Shown here: positions 34,103-43,256 of the stretch, piece after piece
How positions within the stretch are numbered: position 1 is the first letter of the stretch
Layout: each line of letters starts with the position of its first letter
Assembly (NCBI GenBank): GCA_019454145.1
Contig: CP075366.1
Location: 2,459,564 to 2,523,563 of the forward strand
Length of the DNA: 64,000 nucleotides
Direction of reading: 5' to 3'
Source of the DNA: Fimbriimonadaceae bacterium
GTDB taxonomy: Bacteria; Armatimonadota; Fimbriimonadia; Fimbriimonadales; Fimbriimonadaceae
Notes under the pieces: model-generated
Seen by the model: only the letters and a program-made list of their open reading frames with translations
Database searches by the model: none
Told to the model about the DNA's origin: nothing
Made by a program: the position numbers and the translations under genes

Positions 34103-35419
34103 ATGCCCCAATTTGAGTATCAGGCGGTTGATTCAGGTGGTCGAATGCACGGCGGCATTATGGATGCCATGAACGCAAATGATGCGGTTCAGCGGCTTTC
34201 ATCACAAGGATTAATAGTTCAGGGCTTGAACATCGCAGGCATGGGAGGACGTGCTCCGATTCAACAGATTTCGATGAGTGCGGCTTCTCCTCCGGTTGTG
34301 CAGACTGCGCCTCGCCCTCAGTACGCAAAGGTTTCCGCACACCAACGGCCTGCACGTTTACCGAAAACCCGATTCACGGGATTTTTCAAGGATTACGATT
34401 TATGGATGTTGCTCGCCCAGATGGCGACAATTTTGAAAGCAGGAATAAACGCGCATGAAATGCTGGTAGAGCTTTCTAAACGGCACAGTTTGAAGTCCAA
34501 AGCAAAACGGGCACTAGAAGAAATGTCGGTTTGGGTGGGAGCGGGAGATTCGTTATCTGATGCAATGTCGGTCTATCCCGAGATATTTCCCGAGGGAGTC
34601 GTCGGTGCTACCCGTGCTGGCGAAACTGGAGGTTATTTGTGGGAAGCCCTCGAAAATACTTCTCAGCAGATTCAAGCAAGTTGGAAGCTGCGCCGGGTTT
34701 ATGCGTGGACGGCGTTTGCTTTCTGGACTACAGTTCTCGCTTTGCCGATTATCCCTGTGATGAAATCTGGAAGTCTGGCATTAGCCAATTCGCTTGATGG
34801 CGGGCCACAACAAGATTTCGTCGGAATTCTACTGGGCGCGATGAAGAATGCCGCGCTCGGTTTGCCAGGAGTCGTGTTCCTGTTGATGACCATTGTGTGG
34901 CTGTTTGGCCCTTATGTCACTGGTCGCCATACGTTCTTAGGAATGCGCCACCGCCTTGCGGCAAGTACTCCGATTCTAGGCCGACGTAGCCGCATGGAAT
35001 CGGGTCGAGAATTGACTTTCCATTTAGAGCGGCTTTCTGCATCTGGCATCAGCCCAATGCAGAGTTGGCAGTTAGCCGCGAGTGCGATTCCCAACCAAGT
35101 ATTTCGCGAGCAAATGGTGCTTGCCGGAAAACACGCTCGCGAAGATACGCCTTATTCGCAGTTGCTTCCAAGAACGTGGATCGCGCCCGCTTATGTGGAC
35201 ATGGTTCGTACAGGTGAGATGACCGGAACAACACCACAAGCGTTTAACCAAATCCAGAGGTTGGCTGAAGGCGAGCAAAAATCGTTAGAAGCTATTCTCA
35301 AAATTAAGGCTTGGGTTTGGGTTGCGCTGTTTACGTTTGGAGTGTCCGCCATAATCATGGCGGTCATTTACCGCGATTTCAACCAATCAATGATTGATGT
35401 GATTCTAAAGGACATCTAA
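34103..35419 (+). CDS. Type II secretion/type IV pilus inner-membrane protein (GspF/PilC), copy 1
   Basis: 438 residues. N-terminal MPQFEYQAVDSGGRMHGGI is the GspF start; then a Pro-rich linker (70-95) and two T2SSF domains with helices about 195-215, 250-275 and 400-425 (FGVSAIIMAVIYRDFN). The characteristic GEtGGyLWEAL and RTGEMTGTTPQ segments of the two repeats are visible. It provides the membrane platform for the pseudopilins at 37.8-40.8 kb. The stop overlaps the next start (TAATG). Confidence 0.88.
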   Translation: MPQFEYQAVDSGGRMHGGIMDAMNANDAVQRLSSQGLIVQGLNIAGMGGRAPIQQISMSAASPPVVQTAPRPQYAKVSAHQRPARLPKTRFTGFFKDYDLWMLLAQMATILKAGINAHEMLVELSKRHSLKSKAKRALEEMSVWVGAGDSLSDAMSVYPEIFPEGVVGATRAGETGGYLWEALENTSQQIQASWKLRRVYAWTAFAFWTTVLALPIIPVMKSGSLALANSLDGGPQQDFVGILLGAMKNAALGLPGVVFLLMTIVWLFGPYVTGRHTFLGMRHRLAASTPILGRRSRMESGRELTFHLERLSASGISPMQSWQLAASAIPNQVFREQMVLAGKHAREDTPYSQLLPRTWIAPAYVDMVRTGEMTGTTPQAFNQIQRLAEGEQKSLEAILKIKAWVWVALFTFGVSAIIMAVIYRDFNQSMIDVILKDI

Positions 35420-36687
35420 TGCCAGTTTTTGAATACCGAGGAATGAACGCCGATGGGAAGGCAGTTACTGGTCACATGGTGGGTGATTCGCTGGATGTGG
35501 TTGCCCGGCGGCTTGCGGATCAGGGCATGAAAGTGGAACAGCTCGGGCTGGCACGCGATGAGTTTGATACAGTTCAAGAAACTCGAACCGAAGCCACACG
35601 CGGCATAGACGAAGTCAAACGGCAATTGGTCGGCGATGGCCCGCCGCTTGATCCTCGGCACCGTTTACAAACCGACTTTATCGGCCCCTTGGTAGGTGGA
35701 GTGCCGCTGAAAGATTTGTCGTTCTTTTTCCGTCAGTTGGGCACGATGCTCAACGCGGGGATTGAACCACGCCATGCACTGGAAACCCTCGCCAATCAAT
35801 CGCATGGGGCACTAAAGCATGTACTTTTTGAAACTAGAGACCACGTTGGCGCGGGCCGACCGATGAGTGCAGGATTCCAACGATATCCCGAGATATTCAG
35901 CCCAATGATGATGGGAATGATTCGCGCGGGCGAAGACGGCGGATTTTTGGCTGATCAGTGCATCCGATTAGCGGAATACATTCAGCGCGATGTTGAACTT
36001 CGAAATGTGGTTCGGCGTGAAACTTTTTATCCGAAGCTCGTGTTCTTCGCTTCTATTTTCATCATCTCGGCAGCGAACGTGATCATAAATATTGTTAAGC
36101 CAGGTGCGAAAGGGTTAGATGCTCCGACATTGATTTGGGCGGTTGTTTTGGGATTGGCCGTTGGGTTGATGTTTTTTGGACGCGTGCTTCTAAAAAATCC
36201 CGCCGTCAAACGACCATTCGATGAAATCGTGCTTGGGATTCCGTACATAGGCAACATGATGCATGGATTTTCAATGGCGATGTTTGGGCGCGCTTTCGGT
36301 GCCCTGTACTCGGCGGGAATGCCTCTGGGACGGGCAATGCAACTCGGGGCAGATTCTTGCGGAAACGAGGCAGTCAGGGCAAAAATCTATCCCGTTATCC
36401 ACCGTTTGGATGAAGGAGCCGGAGTATACGAAACCTTTGTTCAAGCCAGAATTTTCAGCCCTGTCGTATTAGATATGGTTAAAGCGGGCGAAATGACCGG
36501 GAACCTCAACGAAATGCTGGTCAAGGTTTCGGAATACTACGAAGATGAAGGCCAAACCAAAGCACGTCAGGCAGCTGGTGTTTTAGGTGTTATTGCTTTG
36601 CTCGTTGTTGCGATTTACGTTGGATATGTGGTGATTAACTTCTATGTGGGATTCGCAAACGACCGAGTGAGTGGCTTGGGCGAGTGA
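35419..36687 (+). CDS. Type II secretion/type IV pilus inner-membrane protein (GspF/PilC), copy 2
   Basis: 422 residues, paralogue of the upstream protein: MPVFEYRGMNADGKAVTGHM, FFFRQLGTMLNAGIEPRHAL, MIRAGEDGGFL and MVKAGEMTGNLNEML mark the two T2SSF domains. It keeps the canonical FxRQLGTML-AGI motif better than copy 1. Tandem copies with 1-nt overlap suggest duplication and division of labour or a heteromeric platform. Overlaps the J-domain gene by 4 nt. Confidence 0.9.
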   Translation: MPVFEYRGMNADGKAVTGHMVGDSLDVVARRLADQGMKVEQLGLARDEFDTVQETRTEATRGIDEVKRQLVGDGPPLDPRHRLQTDFIGPLVGGVPLKDLSFFFRQLGTMLNAGIEPRHALETLANQSHGALKHVLFETRDHVGAGRPMSAGFQRYPEIFSPMMMGMIRAGEDGGFLADQCIRLAEYIQRDVELRNVVRRETFYPKLVFFASIFIISAANVIINIVKPGAKGLDAPTLIWAVVLGLAVGLMFFGRVLLKNPAVKRPFDEIVLGIPYIGNMMHGFSMAMFGRAFGALYSAGMPLGRAMQLGADSCGNEAVRAKIYPVIHRLDEGAGVYETFVQARIFSPVVLDMVKAGEMTGNLNEMLVKVSEYYEDEGQTKARQAAGVLGVIALLVVAIYVGYVVINFYVGFANDRVSGLGE

Positions 36688-37790
36688 CCGATCACTATTC
36701 AGTTCTTGGAATCAAAGAAACAGCGACTAAGGATGAAATCCGTGCGGCATTTAGAAAATCTGCCAGGGAGTATCACCCAGACCGGAATCCCTTACCCGAG
36801 GCGGCAGAGAAGTTCTTAGCCGTTAAAGAAGCCTACGAAATTCTTAGTAACGAAGAAAGACGCAAAATTTACGATTCGTTTAGAAAGCCAAAAGCAAAAC
36901 CCGCTGAACCGAAAGCCGAGTCAACTCAACCAAAAGCCGATCCGCCACAGGCAAAAGCTCAGCAGGGCCGAGGCTCTACTGCAACGAAAGAAGAGTTTTT
37001 ACGGCATCGAAGAAATCTTGAACAATTAGAAAAGTTTGCCAGCGCAAGCCGCTGGGGAGATGCCACCGAGCTAGCCGAGGAAATTCTCCGATCAGGAAAA
37101 AACGAACCTCTTGCTTATGCCGTTTTGGGCGACGCTGCCCGTTTGAAAGGAGCCTATGAAGAAGCGGCGAAGCAGTTCGCGTTTGCGCTTCAGTTCGATC
37201 CATCAAACGAGATTTACCAAAAAATGCACGTCGCGATGCTGGATGCCAGTAAACGCCGTAAAACCGAGGTCGCGCGTGATCTCGGTGAAAAGAACCCCAT
37301 GGCGTTTTTTGCCGGAGTATTTGTAATCGTCGCGGCAGTTTGTTACACCGCACTTTCTAAGGAACCGCCGCTAATGGCTTGGTTCAGCCCAATATCCACC
37401 TGGGGAATCGCGACCTGGGGAATGTTGCTGGTATCGGGAATTGCGATAGGAGTCTCGCTCTCAACCTCAGACTTGATTGACCACTTTGATTTAGGTGGAG
37501 GGATTGCGGGATATCGCTTTCACCCAGGAGTTTTGGTGGCGGTGATTTCGCTCTTCAATTTTTGGCTCGCCGCAGGGATTTATTTTCTGGTTGGCGCAAG
37601 CCAAAAGTCGTTTAACACGAGCCTGACTCGGTTGATTGTTTATGTGATGTGCGCGACGGTTGCTTTCGGATTCGCCCGGTTCAGTGCAGGTTGGGATGCA
37701 GTGGCCCAAACCTTAATTTGGGGCGGCGGCATACTTTATCTTTTCGGATTGCTTGGCTGGTTTGTCGCAGACTCGATGCGGAAAATATAA
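36684..37790 (+). CDS. J-domain membrane protein with TPR-like segment
   Basis: 368 residues from GTG. J domain 4-65 with HPD at 31-33 (YHPDRNP), which would recruit DnaK. A Lys/Pro/Ala/Gln linker (68-95), a TPR-like helical pair (LEQLEKFASASRWGDATELA, AVLGDAARLKGAYEEAAKQF), then four to five membrane helices from about 205 to the end. Third gene of the GspF operon; it may bring DnaK to the secretion platform. It is not a general DnaJ (no zinc domain). Confidence 0.82.
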   Translation: MTDHYSVLGIKETATKDEIRAAFRKSAREYHPDRNPLPEAAEKFLAVKEAYEILSNEERRKIYDSFRKPKAKPAEPKAESTQPKADPPQAKAQQGRGSTATKEEFLRHRRNLEQLEKFASASRWGDATELAEEILRSGKNEPLAYAVLGDAARLKGAYEEAAKQFAFALQFDPSNEIYQKMHVAMLDASKRRKTEVARDLGEKNPMAFFAGVFVIVAAVCYTALSKEPPLMAWFSPISTWGIATWGMLLVSGIAIGVSLSTSDLIDHFDLGGGIAGYRFHPGVLVAVISLFNFWLAAGIYFLVGASQKSFNTSLTRLIVYVMCATVAFGFARFSAGWDAVAQTLIWGGGILYLFGLLGWFVADSMRKI

Positions 37791-37818
37791 ACGCCTCAAT
37801 CAGATGATCAAGGCGTTT
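37789..37818. terminator. Bidirectional terminator overlapping a stop codon
   Basis: AAACGCCT / AGGCGTTT stem with a 14-nt loop (itself containing ATCAGATGAT, partly self-complementary), between convergent genes. The left arm includes the last base of the J-domain gene stop. Confidence 0.65.
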
Positions 37819-37825
37819 AGTTTGG

Positions 37826-39430
37826 TTAGCGTAGTTGCCGCCAATCCGTGAGGTTGTTCGCTCGGAACGGAACGATCACTTGGCTGTTATCAACCAGTCT
37901 TCCTGGAATAGTGAATGACTTTACTTTGCGTTCGTACTGGATCGTGAAGCACTTACCATTTCTCGGAGCAATTGTGATCCCGCCAGCAAGACCAGGGCCA
38001 GAGCGCGTTTCGTAGGGTGGCTTCGCTGCACCAGACATGATGATGCCGGTCATCTTCATTTGCCCAGTCACCTTCACATATCCGGAGAGGGCGTATACCA
38101 AACCGTATTTGCCGTCAACATCTGAATTGAGGTTGATTTGTCCCTCGCTTGAAGAGCCATTCGGGTTAGGCTGACCATAGGCAAATAACCCTGCTTTCGA
38201 ATAGACTTCTTCCAGGTCTTTGAACGTAGTTTTTGAATCGGATAGTTTGTAGGAAGCACTTGCAGTATCGGTGTAATCCTGAGCAACTAGCGTTACTCCG
38301 TGGTTGACGATGTTGCCGCTATTAATCAGAGAACCAGAAACAAAAACCACATTTTCTTCTGGGTTTGTGCTCCGTGGAACTAAGTGGATCGTAGTTCCGG
38401 CGGTGACATTTAAGTTACCGCTGACTTTAGCGGGAGAAGTCAGGATTGATTCACCGTTGATTACAGGAATGTTCACGCTGGAAATGCTGTTGCCAAACAG
38501 GGTGGCATTCGGATTCGTATTGATCTGGGTTGACCAACTGTTGACCCAAGCATCAACTTGTGCTTGTGAAGCAAAAGGCAGAGACTGACCAAGTGGAGTA
38601 ACACCATTTTCGACTACTGTGTAAGGAGTCGGCTTATTGATCCATGGAGCGGCGGTCCGGTAGTTTTGGACTCCGTTTGGATTCGCCAAACCAGAAACTG
38701 AAGTGGTCATTCCCAAGTAGGTTGCAGTTGGTTGGTTGGGAACAAGGATAAATCCTTCAACATCAATAACTTTTGGGTCGGTAATGTCTTCTTTAACACC
38801 TGACGCGGTCATCCATTTAACGCCTTGGTTAGCAACAATGTGCGCCTCTTTATTTTGTGTGCTTGGATCTTTGGTGGCAAATCCAGAATTCGCAACAATG
38901 GAAACGGTTGAGTTCGATTGGATTGCAGCTGGGTAGGTAGACCAGTCCTTCACGAAACTGGAAAAGGCTCCTTTAGCTGCTACGACCTCGCCTTGGAACG
39001 ACGCCGTGATAACCGATTCCGTTCCATTTGCCGCCGTGCCAGTGCCTTCGACAATAAAGGTGTAGGTTCTTAAAACGCTACCGCTCGGTTGACCAGGGGC
39101 TGGTTCGACGTCGGTATAGGTGACATCCAATACTTTGGCTGAATAAGAACCGTTTTTACGAGCATCACCCCCAAGGGTCGAGTTGAGTGACATACCGTCA
39201 AAGTTGGATCCCAGGTTATTGCCAGAAACTAGTCGTTGGCAAATTCGGTCGTAGAGAACGTTTATTCCACTTTCAGCAAGTTCAGTCGCCTGCACTTTTT
39301 GAACGCCGCGATACACCATGCTGTCCGTAGTTGCACTGAGGCTCATACTGACGACGGTGACCATTCCCATGACCATGAAGAACATCAAGGTCATTGGCAT
39401 AGAAAGACCAGTTTGTTTTTTGAGTTTCAT
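37826..39430 (-). CDS. PilX-like minor pseudopilin
   Basis: 534 residues. MKLKKQTGLSMPMTLMFFMVMGMVTVVSM is a PilX-type N-terminal helix: G followed by LSMPM then hydrophobic. The Glu expected at +5 is Met here and a later AESG (VQATELAESGINV) is the usual PilX follow-on. The rest is a large beta-rich, low-Cys exoplasmic domain. Third gene of the 40844-37826 minus operon with two other minor pilins. Confidence 0.72.
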   Translation of the reverse strand: MKLKKQTGLSMPMTLMFFMVMGMVTVVSMSLSATTDSMVYRGVQKVQATELAESGINVLYDRICQRLVSGNNLGSNFDGMSLNSTLGGDARKNGSYSAKVLDVTYTDVEPAPGQPSGSVLRTYTFIVEGTGTAANGTESVITASFQGEVVAAKGAFSSFVKDWSTYPAAIQSNSTVSIVANSGFATKDPSTQNKEAHIVANQGVKWMTASGVKEDITDPKVIDVEGFILVPNQPTATYLGMTTSVSGLANPNGVQNYRTAAPWINKPTPYTVVENGVTPLGQSLPFASQAQVDAWVNSWSTQINTNPNATLFGNSISSVNIPVINGESILTSPAKVSGNLNVTAGTTIHLVPRSTNPEENVVFVSGSLINSGNIVNHGVTLVAQDYTDTASASYKLSDSKTTFKDLEEVYSKAGLFAYGQPNPNGSSSEGQINLNSDVDGKYGLVYALSGYVKVTGQMKMTGIIMSGAAKPPYETRSGPGLAGGITIAPRNGKCFTIQYERKVKSFTIPGRLVDNSQVIVPFRANNLTDWRQLR

Positions 39431-39432
39431 GT

Positions 39433-40299
39433 TTATTGGGCGTTCCTTAAGCTTGCGGTCGTGATAAGAGTTGACTTACCAGAAAGTTCACCGTTAGTCC
39501 CTTCAGTTTTTTTCAATTTAGCTGTGATCCTAACGAAGTTGGCGTCGAGGTCAACCGGAACTAACAAACTTGCCGTATCCGAACTGACAAAGAAAGCAGC
39601 GTCGGCGGTTGAACCAGCCACCGCACCACTGATTTGAACCTTATTATTAGAAATGTTCACGGCTGGCGATGACTTAATCAGATCTCGAGTATCGAGCAAC
39701 ATTCGACCCCAACTGCATTTCAGGCTCGTGAGGCTCACTTTCCCGTAACTTGGATCAGAGCCATCCGTATCCTTACCTGGCAAGAGAAAGCCGCTGGCCC
39801 CTGTATCGTAAGTAAGAGTTGTTGCCTTACCGTATTCAAACATTACGTTTTCAACGTACTCTACAACCACTTCAGGAGTCGACAATCCGGAAACAAGCAG
39901 ACCGTTGTAGTTGCAAGTTGAACGCTTAATGCACTTGCCGTTACTGTTACTCGAAAGGTAGTACGTTATCAGCTCATAGCTATTGGCGATTTTTCGACCA
40001 TAGGCATCGAATTTCGGTACTTTGAGAACAACTTGCTCTTTATCGCTAGAGATTCCGAGACCCAACAATGGTTTTCCACCGATTACAGCAATAGAGTTTT
40101 GAACATCGTTATTGAATCGTTCAATCAAGGAACGATTTTGCTCATTTGCGGCTGCATCGTTGGTGGCCTTCTTGCTGACCTTTACACCGGTCAGCATCAC
40201 GTCAAATCCCATGACAACCACGCCGAGCATGACTGTGCCACTGACGACGAGTTCCATGGTGGTCATACCGGATCGTTTTGATCTGCGCATATATTTCAT
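39433..40299 (-). CDS. Minor pseudopilin (PilW-like)
   Basis: 288 residues from ATG 40297-40299, which overlaps the upstream stop by 4 nt and gives MKYMRRSKRSG|MTTMELVVSGTVMLG: a class III prepilin cleavage site with Glu at +5. An ATG-like start 42 codons upstream would bury this signal. The soluble domain has few landmarks (KCIKRSTCNYNG may hold a disulfide). Two nt before the PilX-like gene. Confidence 0.78.
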   Translation of the reverse strand: MKYMRRSKRSGMTTMELVVSGTVMLGVVVMGFDVMLTGVKVSKKATNDAAANEQNRSLIERFNNDVQNSIAVIGGKPLLGLGISSDKEQVVLKVPKFDAYGRKIANSYELITYYLSSNSNGKCIKRSTCNYNGLLVSGLSTPEVVVEYVENVMFEYGKATTLTYDTGASGFLLPGKDTDGSDPSYGKVSLTSLKCSWGRMLLDTRDLIKSSPAVNISNNKVQISGAVAGSTADAAFFVSSDTASLLVPVDLDANFVRITAKLKKTEGTNGELSGKSTLITTASLRNAQ

Positions 40300-40844
40300 G
40301 ACTTGCCTCCTAAGAGTCCACCGAGAAGGCCACCACCCGAAGAGCCTGATGATCCCGATGTGGGTGCGCCAGCGGTTACCGAGCCTGGCTTGACAAGAAT
40401 TGTTCCGAGTCGAACTTCTGACCAAGGGGCAACTTTGCCCTCGGGGGTCGAGGCATTACGCCATCGAATTCTTACATTTGCTTGCTTCAGAGTGGAAGTG
40501 GAGTCCTGAATGTTATAAAGTCCTTGCACTTCGTATTTGGAGTTGGTGTTTCCTGGCAGAGAGGCAATGACATCGTCGGGAATTGAAAACGCGGTGTCAC
40601 TCACTGCGGCGAGCCGTTCAAAACTCGTAGATTTCAGCGTTTCCATTTGCTGTCGAGCAACTTGGTAGGCAGAAGAGCGCATTTTCGCTTGGAGTGCTAT
40701 CTTGTTTGAGAACACGGCCATGCCGCTAAAAACAAGAACTCCCATGAGCATGATGTACATACTCATCGTTGTCTCCAGGAGAGAGAATCCAGCCTGATGA
40801 GATTTTCGGGAGGGTATTCGAGCTAATTTGGAAACTTCACTCAC
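40296..40844 (-). CDS. Minor pseudopilin (PilV-like)
   Basis: 182 residues. RKSHQAG|FSLLETTMSMYIMLMG has the prepilin cleavage site and Glu at +5. The body is short and the tail is Gly/Ser-rich (GSSGSSGGGLLGGLLGGKS). First gene of the minor-pilin operon, divergent from metG. Minor pilins usually prime pilus or pseudopilus assembly. Confidence 0.8.
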   Translation of the reverse strand: MSEVSKLARIPSRKSHQAGFSLLETTMSMYIMLMGVLVFSGMAVFSNKIALQAKMRSSAYQVARQQMETLKSTSFERLAAVSDTAFSIPDDVIASLPGNTNSKYEVQGLYNIQDSTSTLKQANVRIRWRNASTPEGKVAPWSEVRLGTILVKPGSVTAGAPTSGSSGSSGGGLLGGLLGGKS

Positions 40845-40873
40845 ATGTACGTTTTCGGTCTGCTTCAGTTAGT

Positions 40874-40903
40874 TTCATAGCTTTTTCACACCTGATTTTT
40901 CAA
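40874..40903 (-). promoter_or_regulatory. Promoter of the minor-pilin operon
   Basis: On the minus strand TTGAAA (40898-40903), 18-nt spacer, TATGAA (40874-40879), about 30 nt before the first ATG. Confidence 0.45.
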
Positions 40904-40969
40904 AACCTAGGATGGTTACTAGGGTGGTCGGGGACAAAAATTGGCATGGTTGGTAGACTTTGAACTTCC

Positions 40970-42913
40970 ATGTCCAAGCGCTATTACGTCACGACCCCGA
41001 TTTACTATGTGAACTCAGTTCCGCACGTAGGTCATGCGCTGACAATGCTTGCTTGCGACATCTGCACGCGCTACCAGCGCATGCAGGGCCGGGAAACCTA
41101 CTTTCTAACCGGAACTGACGAAAACGGTTTAAAGGTTTACGAGGCGGCAATCGCCGCAGGCGAAGACCCAATCGCGTTCGTAGATCGCATCAGCCAAACC
41201 TTTAGGGACTGCGCCGACAGCTTGGATATTGAATACGATGTGTTCTTCCGCACGACCAGCGAAACCCACCGCAAAGCCGCTCAAAAGCTGTTTGAGGTCA
41301 TTCGCGACCGCGGCTATATCTATATGGACAAGTACCAAGGTTGGTACGACGTTTCTGCCGAAACGTTTGTAAAGGAATCGGAAGTCGTAGACGGCAAGAG
41401 TCCGGATGGCAACCCCGTGCGATGGGTGGAAGAAGACAACTGGTTCTTCAAACTATCCGCCTTTGAAAAGCCACTCCTAGAAAAAATAGAAAATGAACCG
41501 GATTGGTTGATTCCCGCCGGGCGAAAAAACGAAGTCGTCAGCTTTATTAAGCAAGGATTACGAGATGTGTGCATCACCCGAACCAATCCTGGCTGGGGGA
41601 TTCCGGTTCCTGGCGACGACAGCAAGGTGATTTACGTTTGGTTTGATGCCCTCATCAATTATTTAGCCGCGACTGGTTGGCCCGATGGAAATTGGCAAGA
41701 TTTGTGGCCCGCCGATGTTCATTGGATGGCGAAGGAGATTTTCACTCGCTTCCACGCAACAATGTGGCCCGCGATGCTCATGGCGGCAGATTTGCCTTTG
41801 CCGAAAGCGGTTGCCGCTCACGGATGGTTTGTGTTCGGCGACAGCAAAATGAGCAAGAGTCTGGGCAACGTTATTGCTCCAGATGAATTGGTTACGTTTT
41901 ATACCGAGCGCGCTGGATGTGCTGAACCTATTGCAAAAGATGTCGTTCGGTTTAGCCTCGCCCGAAGTTTGCCGTATGACGGGGACACTAACTACACGCG
42001 GGAGGAAGTCGCGCGGATTTACAATGCTGATCTTGCAAACGATCTTGGGAATGCTCTTAACCGAAGCCTGAGCATGGCGCACAAGTTCTGTGAAGGAATC
42101 ATGCCGAGTGCAGCCGTTGACCCAGCCGCCCATGAAGCGATTCTACGGCACAAGAAACTTGCAGAAGACGCAATGGTGCCGCTCAAACTTGACGACTTCG
42201 TTTCTGCTGGAATTGATCTTGTTCGCTGGCTGAATAAGTACGTTGATGACCGCGCTCCTTGGCAACTCGCAAAAGAAAACAGCCCAGAATTACCAGCGGT
42301 AATCGGGTCAATGCTTACGGTCGTTGCCAATGCGGCAGGAATGCTGAAGCCGATCATCCCAACCGTGAGCGCAGAAATTGCCCGACAACTCGGAGTTTCG
42401 GGCGTACAAAAATGGTCAGATATTGGCGAGGCAGATTTAATTCTTGCTGGCACCCACCTGGGTAACCCAGAACCGATTTTCCCACGACTCGATAAAACCA
42501 TCATGGAAGAACTGAAACCTCAAGCCGCACCTGCAGAACCGAAAGCCGAAAAGAAACCTGAAAAGAAGGCGGCTCCCGAACCACCATCGGTAATCGAATT
42601 CGGCGACTTCATGAAAGTCAACCTTAAGGTTGGAAGAGTCATTGAAGCCGAGCCAGTTGAAGGTAGCGAAAAACTGATGAAACTCCAAGTCAAGGTTGGA
42701 GATCAGATGCGCCAAATCCTTGCGGGAATCAAGAAAAAGTATTCAGTTGAAGATTTGATCGGTCGCCAAGTAATTGTCGTCGCAAACCTCAAGCCAGCAA
42801 AGCTCATGGGACACGAAAGCCAAGGAATGTTGCTCGCCGCTGATGATGAAGATGGTCAAGCAATTCTGCTTCAGCCCGAAGCAGAAGCTCCCGAAGGCGC
42901 GAACGTCCACTAA
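40970..42913 (+). CDS. metG: Methionyl-tRNA synthetase with C-terminal tRNA-binding domain
   Basis: 647 residues. HVGH at 19-22 and KMSKS at 293-297 are the class I signatures; TGTDENGLKVY and WFDALINYLAATGWP are MetRS-specific. A Lys/Pro/Ala linker (about 520-540) leads to an EMAP-type OB domain (FGDFMKVNLKVGRVIEAEPV) that improves tRNA binding and dimerises. TAGACT lies 10 nt before the ATG, so the message may be nearly leaderless. Confidence 0.96.
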   Translation: MSKRYYVTTPIYYVNSVPHVGHALTMLACDICTRYQRMQGRETYFLTGTDENGLKVYEAAIAAGEDPIAFVDRISQTFRDCADSLDIEYDVFFRTTSETHRKAAQKLFEVIRDRGYIYMDKYQGWYDVSAETFVKESEVVDGKSPDGNPVRWVEEDNWFFKLSAFEKPLLEKIENEPDWLIPAGRKNEVVSFIKQGLRDVCITRTNPGWGIPVPGDDSKVIYVWFDALINYLAATGWPDGNWQDLWPADVHWMAKEIFTRFHATMWPAMLMAADLPLPKAVAAHGWFVFGDSKMSKSLGNVIAPDELVTFYTERAGCAEPIAKDVVRFSLARSLPYDGDTNYTREEVARIYNADLANDLGNALNRSLSMAHKFCEGIMPSAAVDPAAHEAILRHKKLAEDAMVPLKLDDFVSAGIDLVRWLNKYVDDRAPWQLAKENSPELPAVIGSMLTVVANAAGMLKPIIPTVSAEIARQLGVSGVQKWSDIGEADLILAGTHLGNPEPIFPRLDKTIMEELKPQAAPAEPKAEKKPEKKAAPEPPSVIEFGDFMKVNLKVGRVIEAEPVEGSEKLMKLQVKVGDQMRQILAGIKKKYSVEDLIGRQVIVVANLKPAKLMGHESQGMLLAADDEDGQAILLQPEAEAPEGANVH

Positions 42914-43254
42914 ACAATCGCGTTTTTGTGATGCCTTAGTCCGGTTTGGTCGATTGCGATCAGATCATATCGGGCTGGCATCGGCGGCTGATCGGTTTTT
43001 GAAAAATACTCGGCAACGGCAGATTGAAATCTGGCTGATTTGAGTTGAGTCACGGATTCTTCCGGGCTAACCGTGTTGCTGGCCCTGTATTTAACTTCAA
43101 TGAACACAAGTGTTTCGCCGTCCAAAGCAATTAGGTCAATCTCGCCGTGCCGAGTTTTGAATCGCCGGGTGATGAGCGTGTATCCCAAACTGAGAAGATA
43201 TTGCGCCGCTTGATCTTCTGCTTGTGTGCCCTTGGATTTCGCAGTTTCGCTCAT
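42910..43254 (-). CDS. YraN/UPF0102 endonuclease-like protein
   Basis: 114 residues. GTQAEDQAAQYLLSLGYTLI, RHGEIDLIALDGETLVFIEVK and KYRAS are the conserved segments of the UPF0102 family, whose Asp/Glu-x-Lys core is a restriction-endonuclease fold. The 3' end overlaps metG by 4 nt tail to tail; the start lies 2 nt after rnhB. rnhB-yraN pairing is common. Confidence 0.9.
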   Translation of the reverse strand: MSETAKSKGTQAEDQAAQYLLSLGYTLITRRFKTRHGEIDLIALDGETLVFIEVKYRASNTVSPEESVTQLKSARFQSAVAEYFSKTDQPPMPARYDLIAIDQTGLRHHKNAIV

Positions 43255-43256
43255 AA

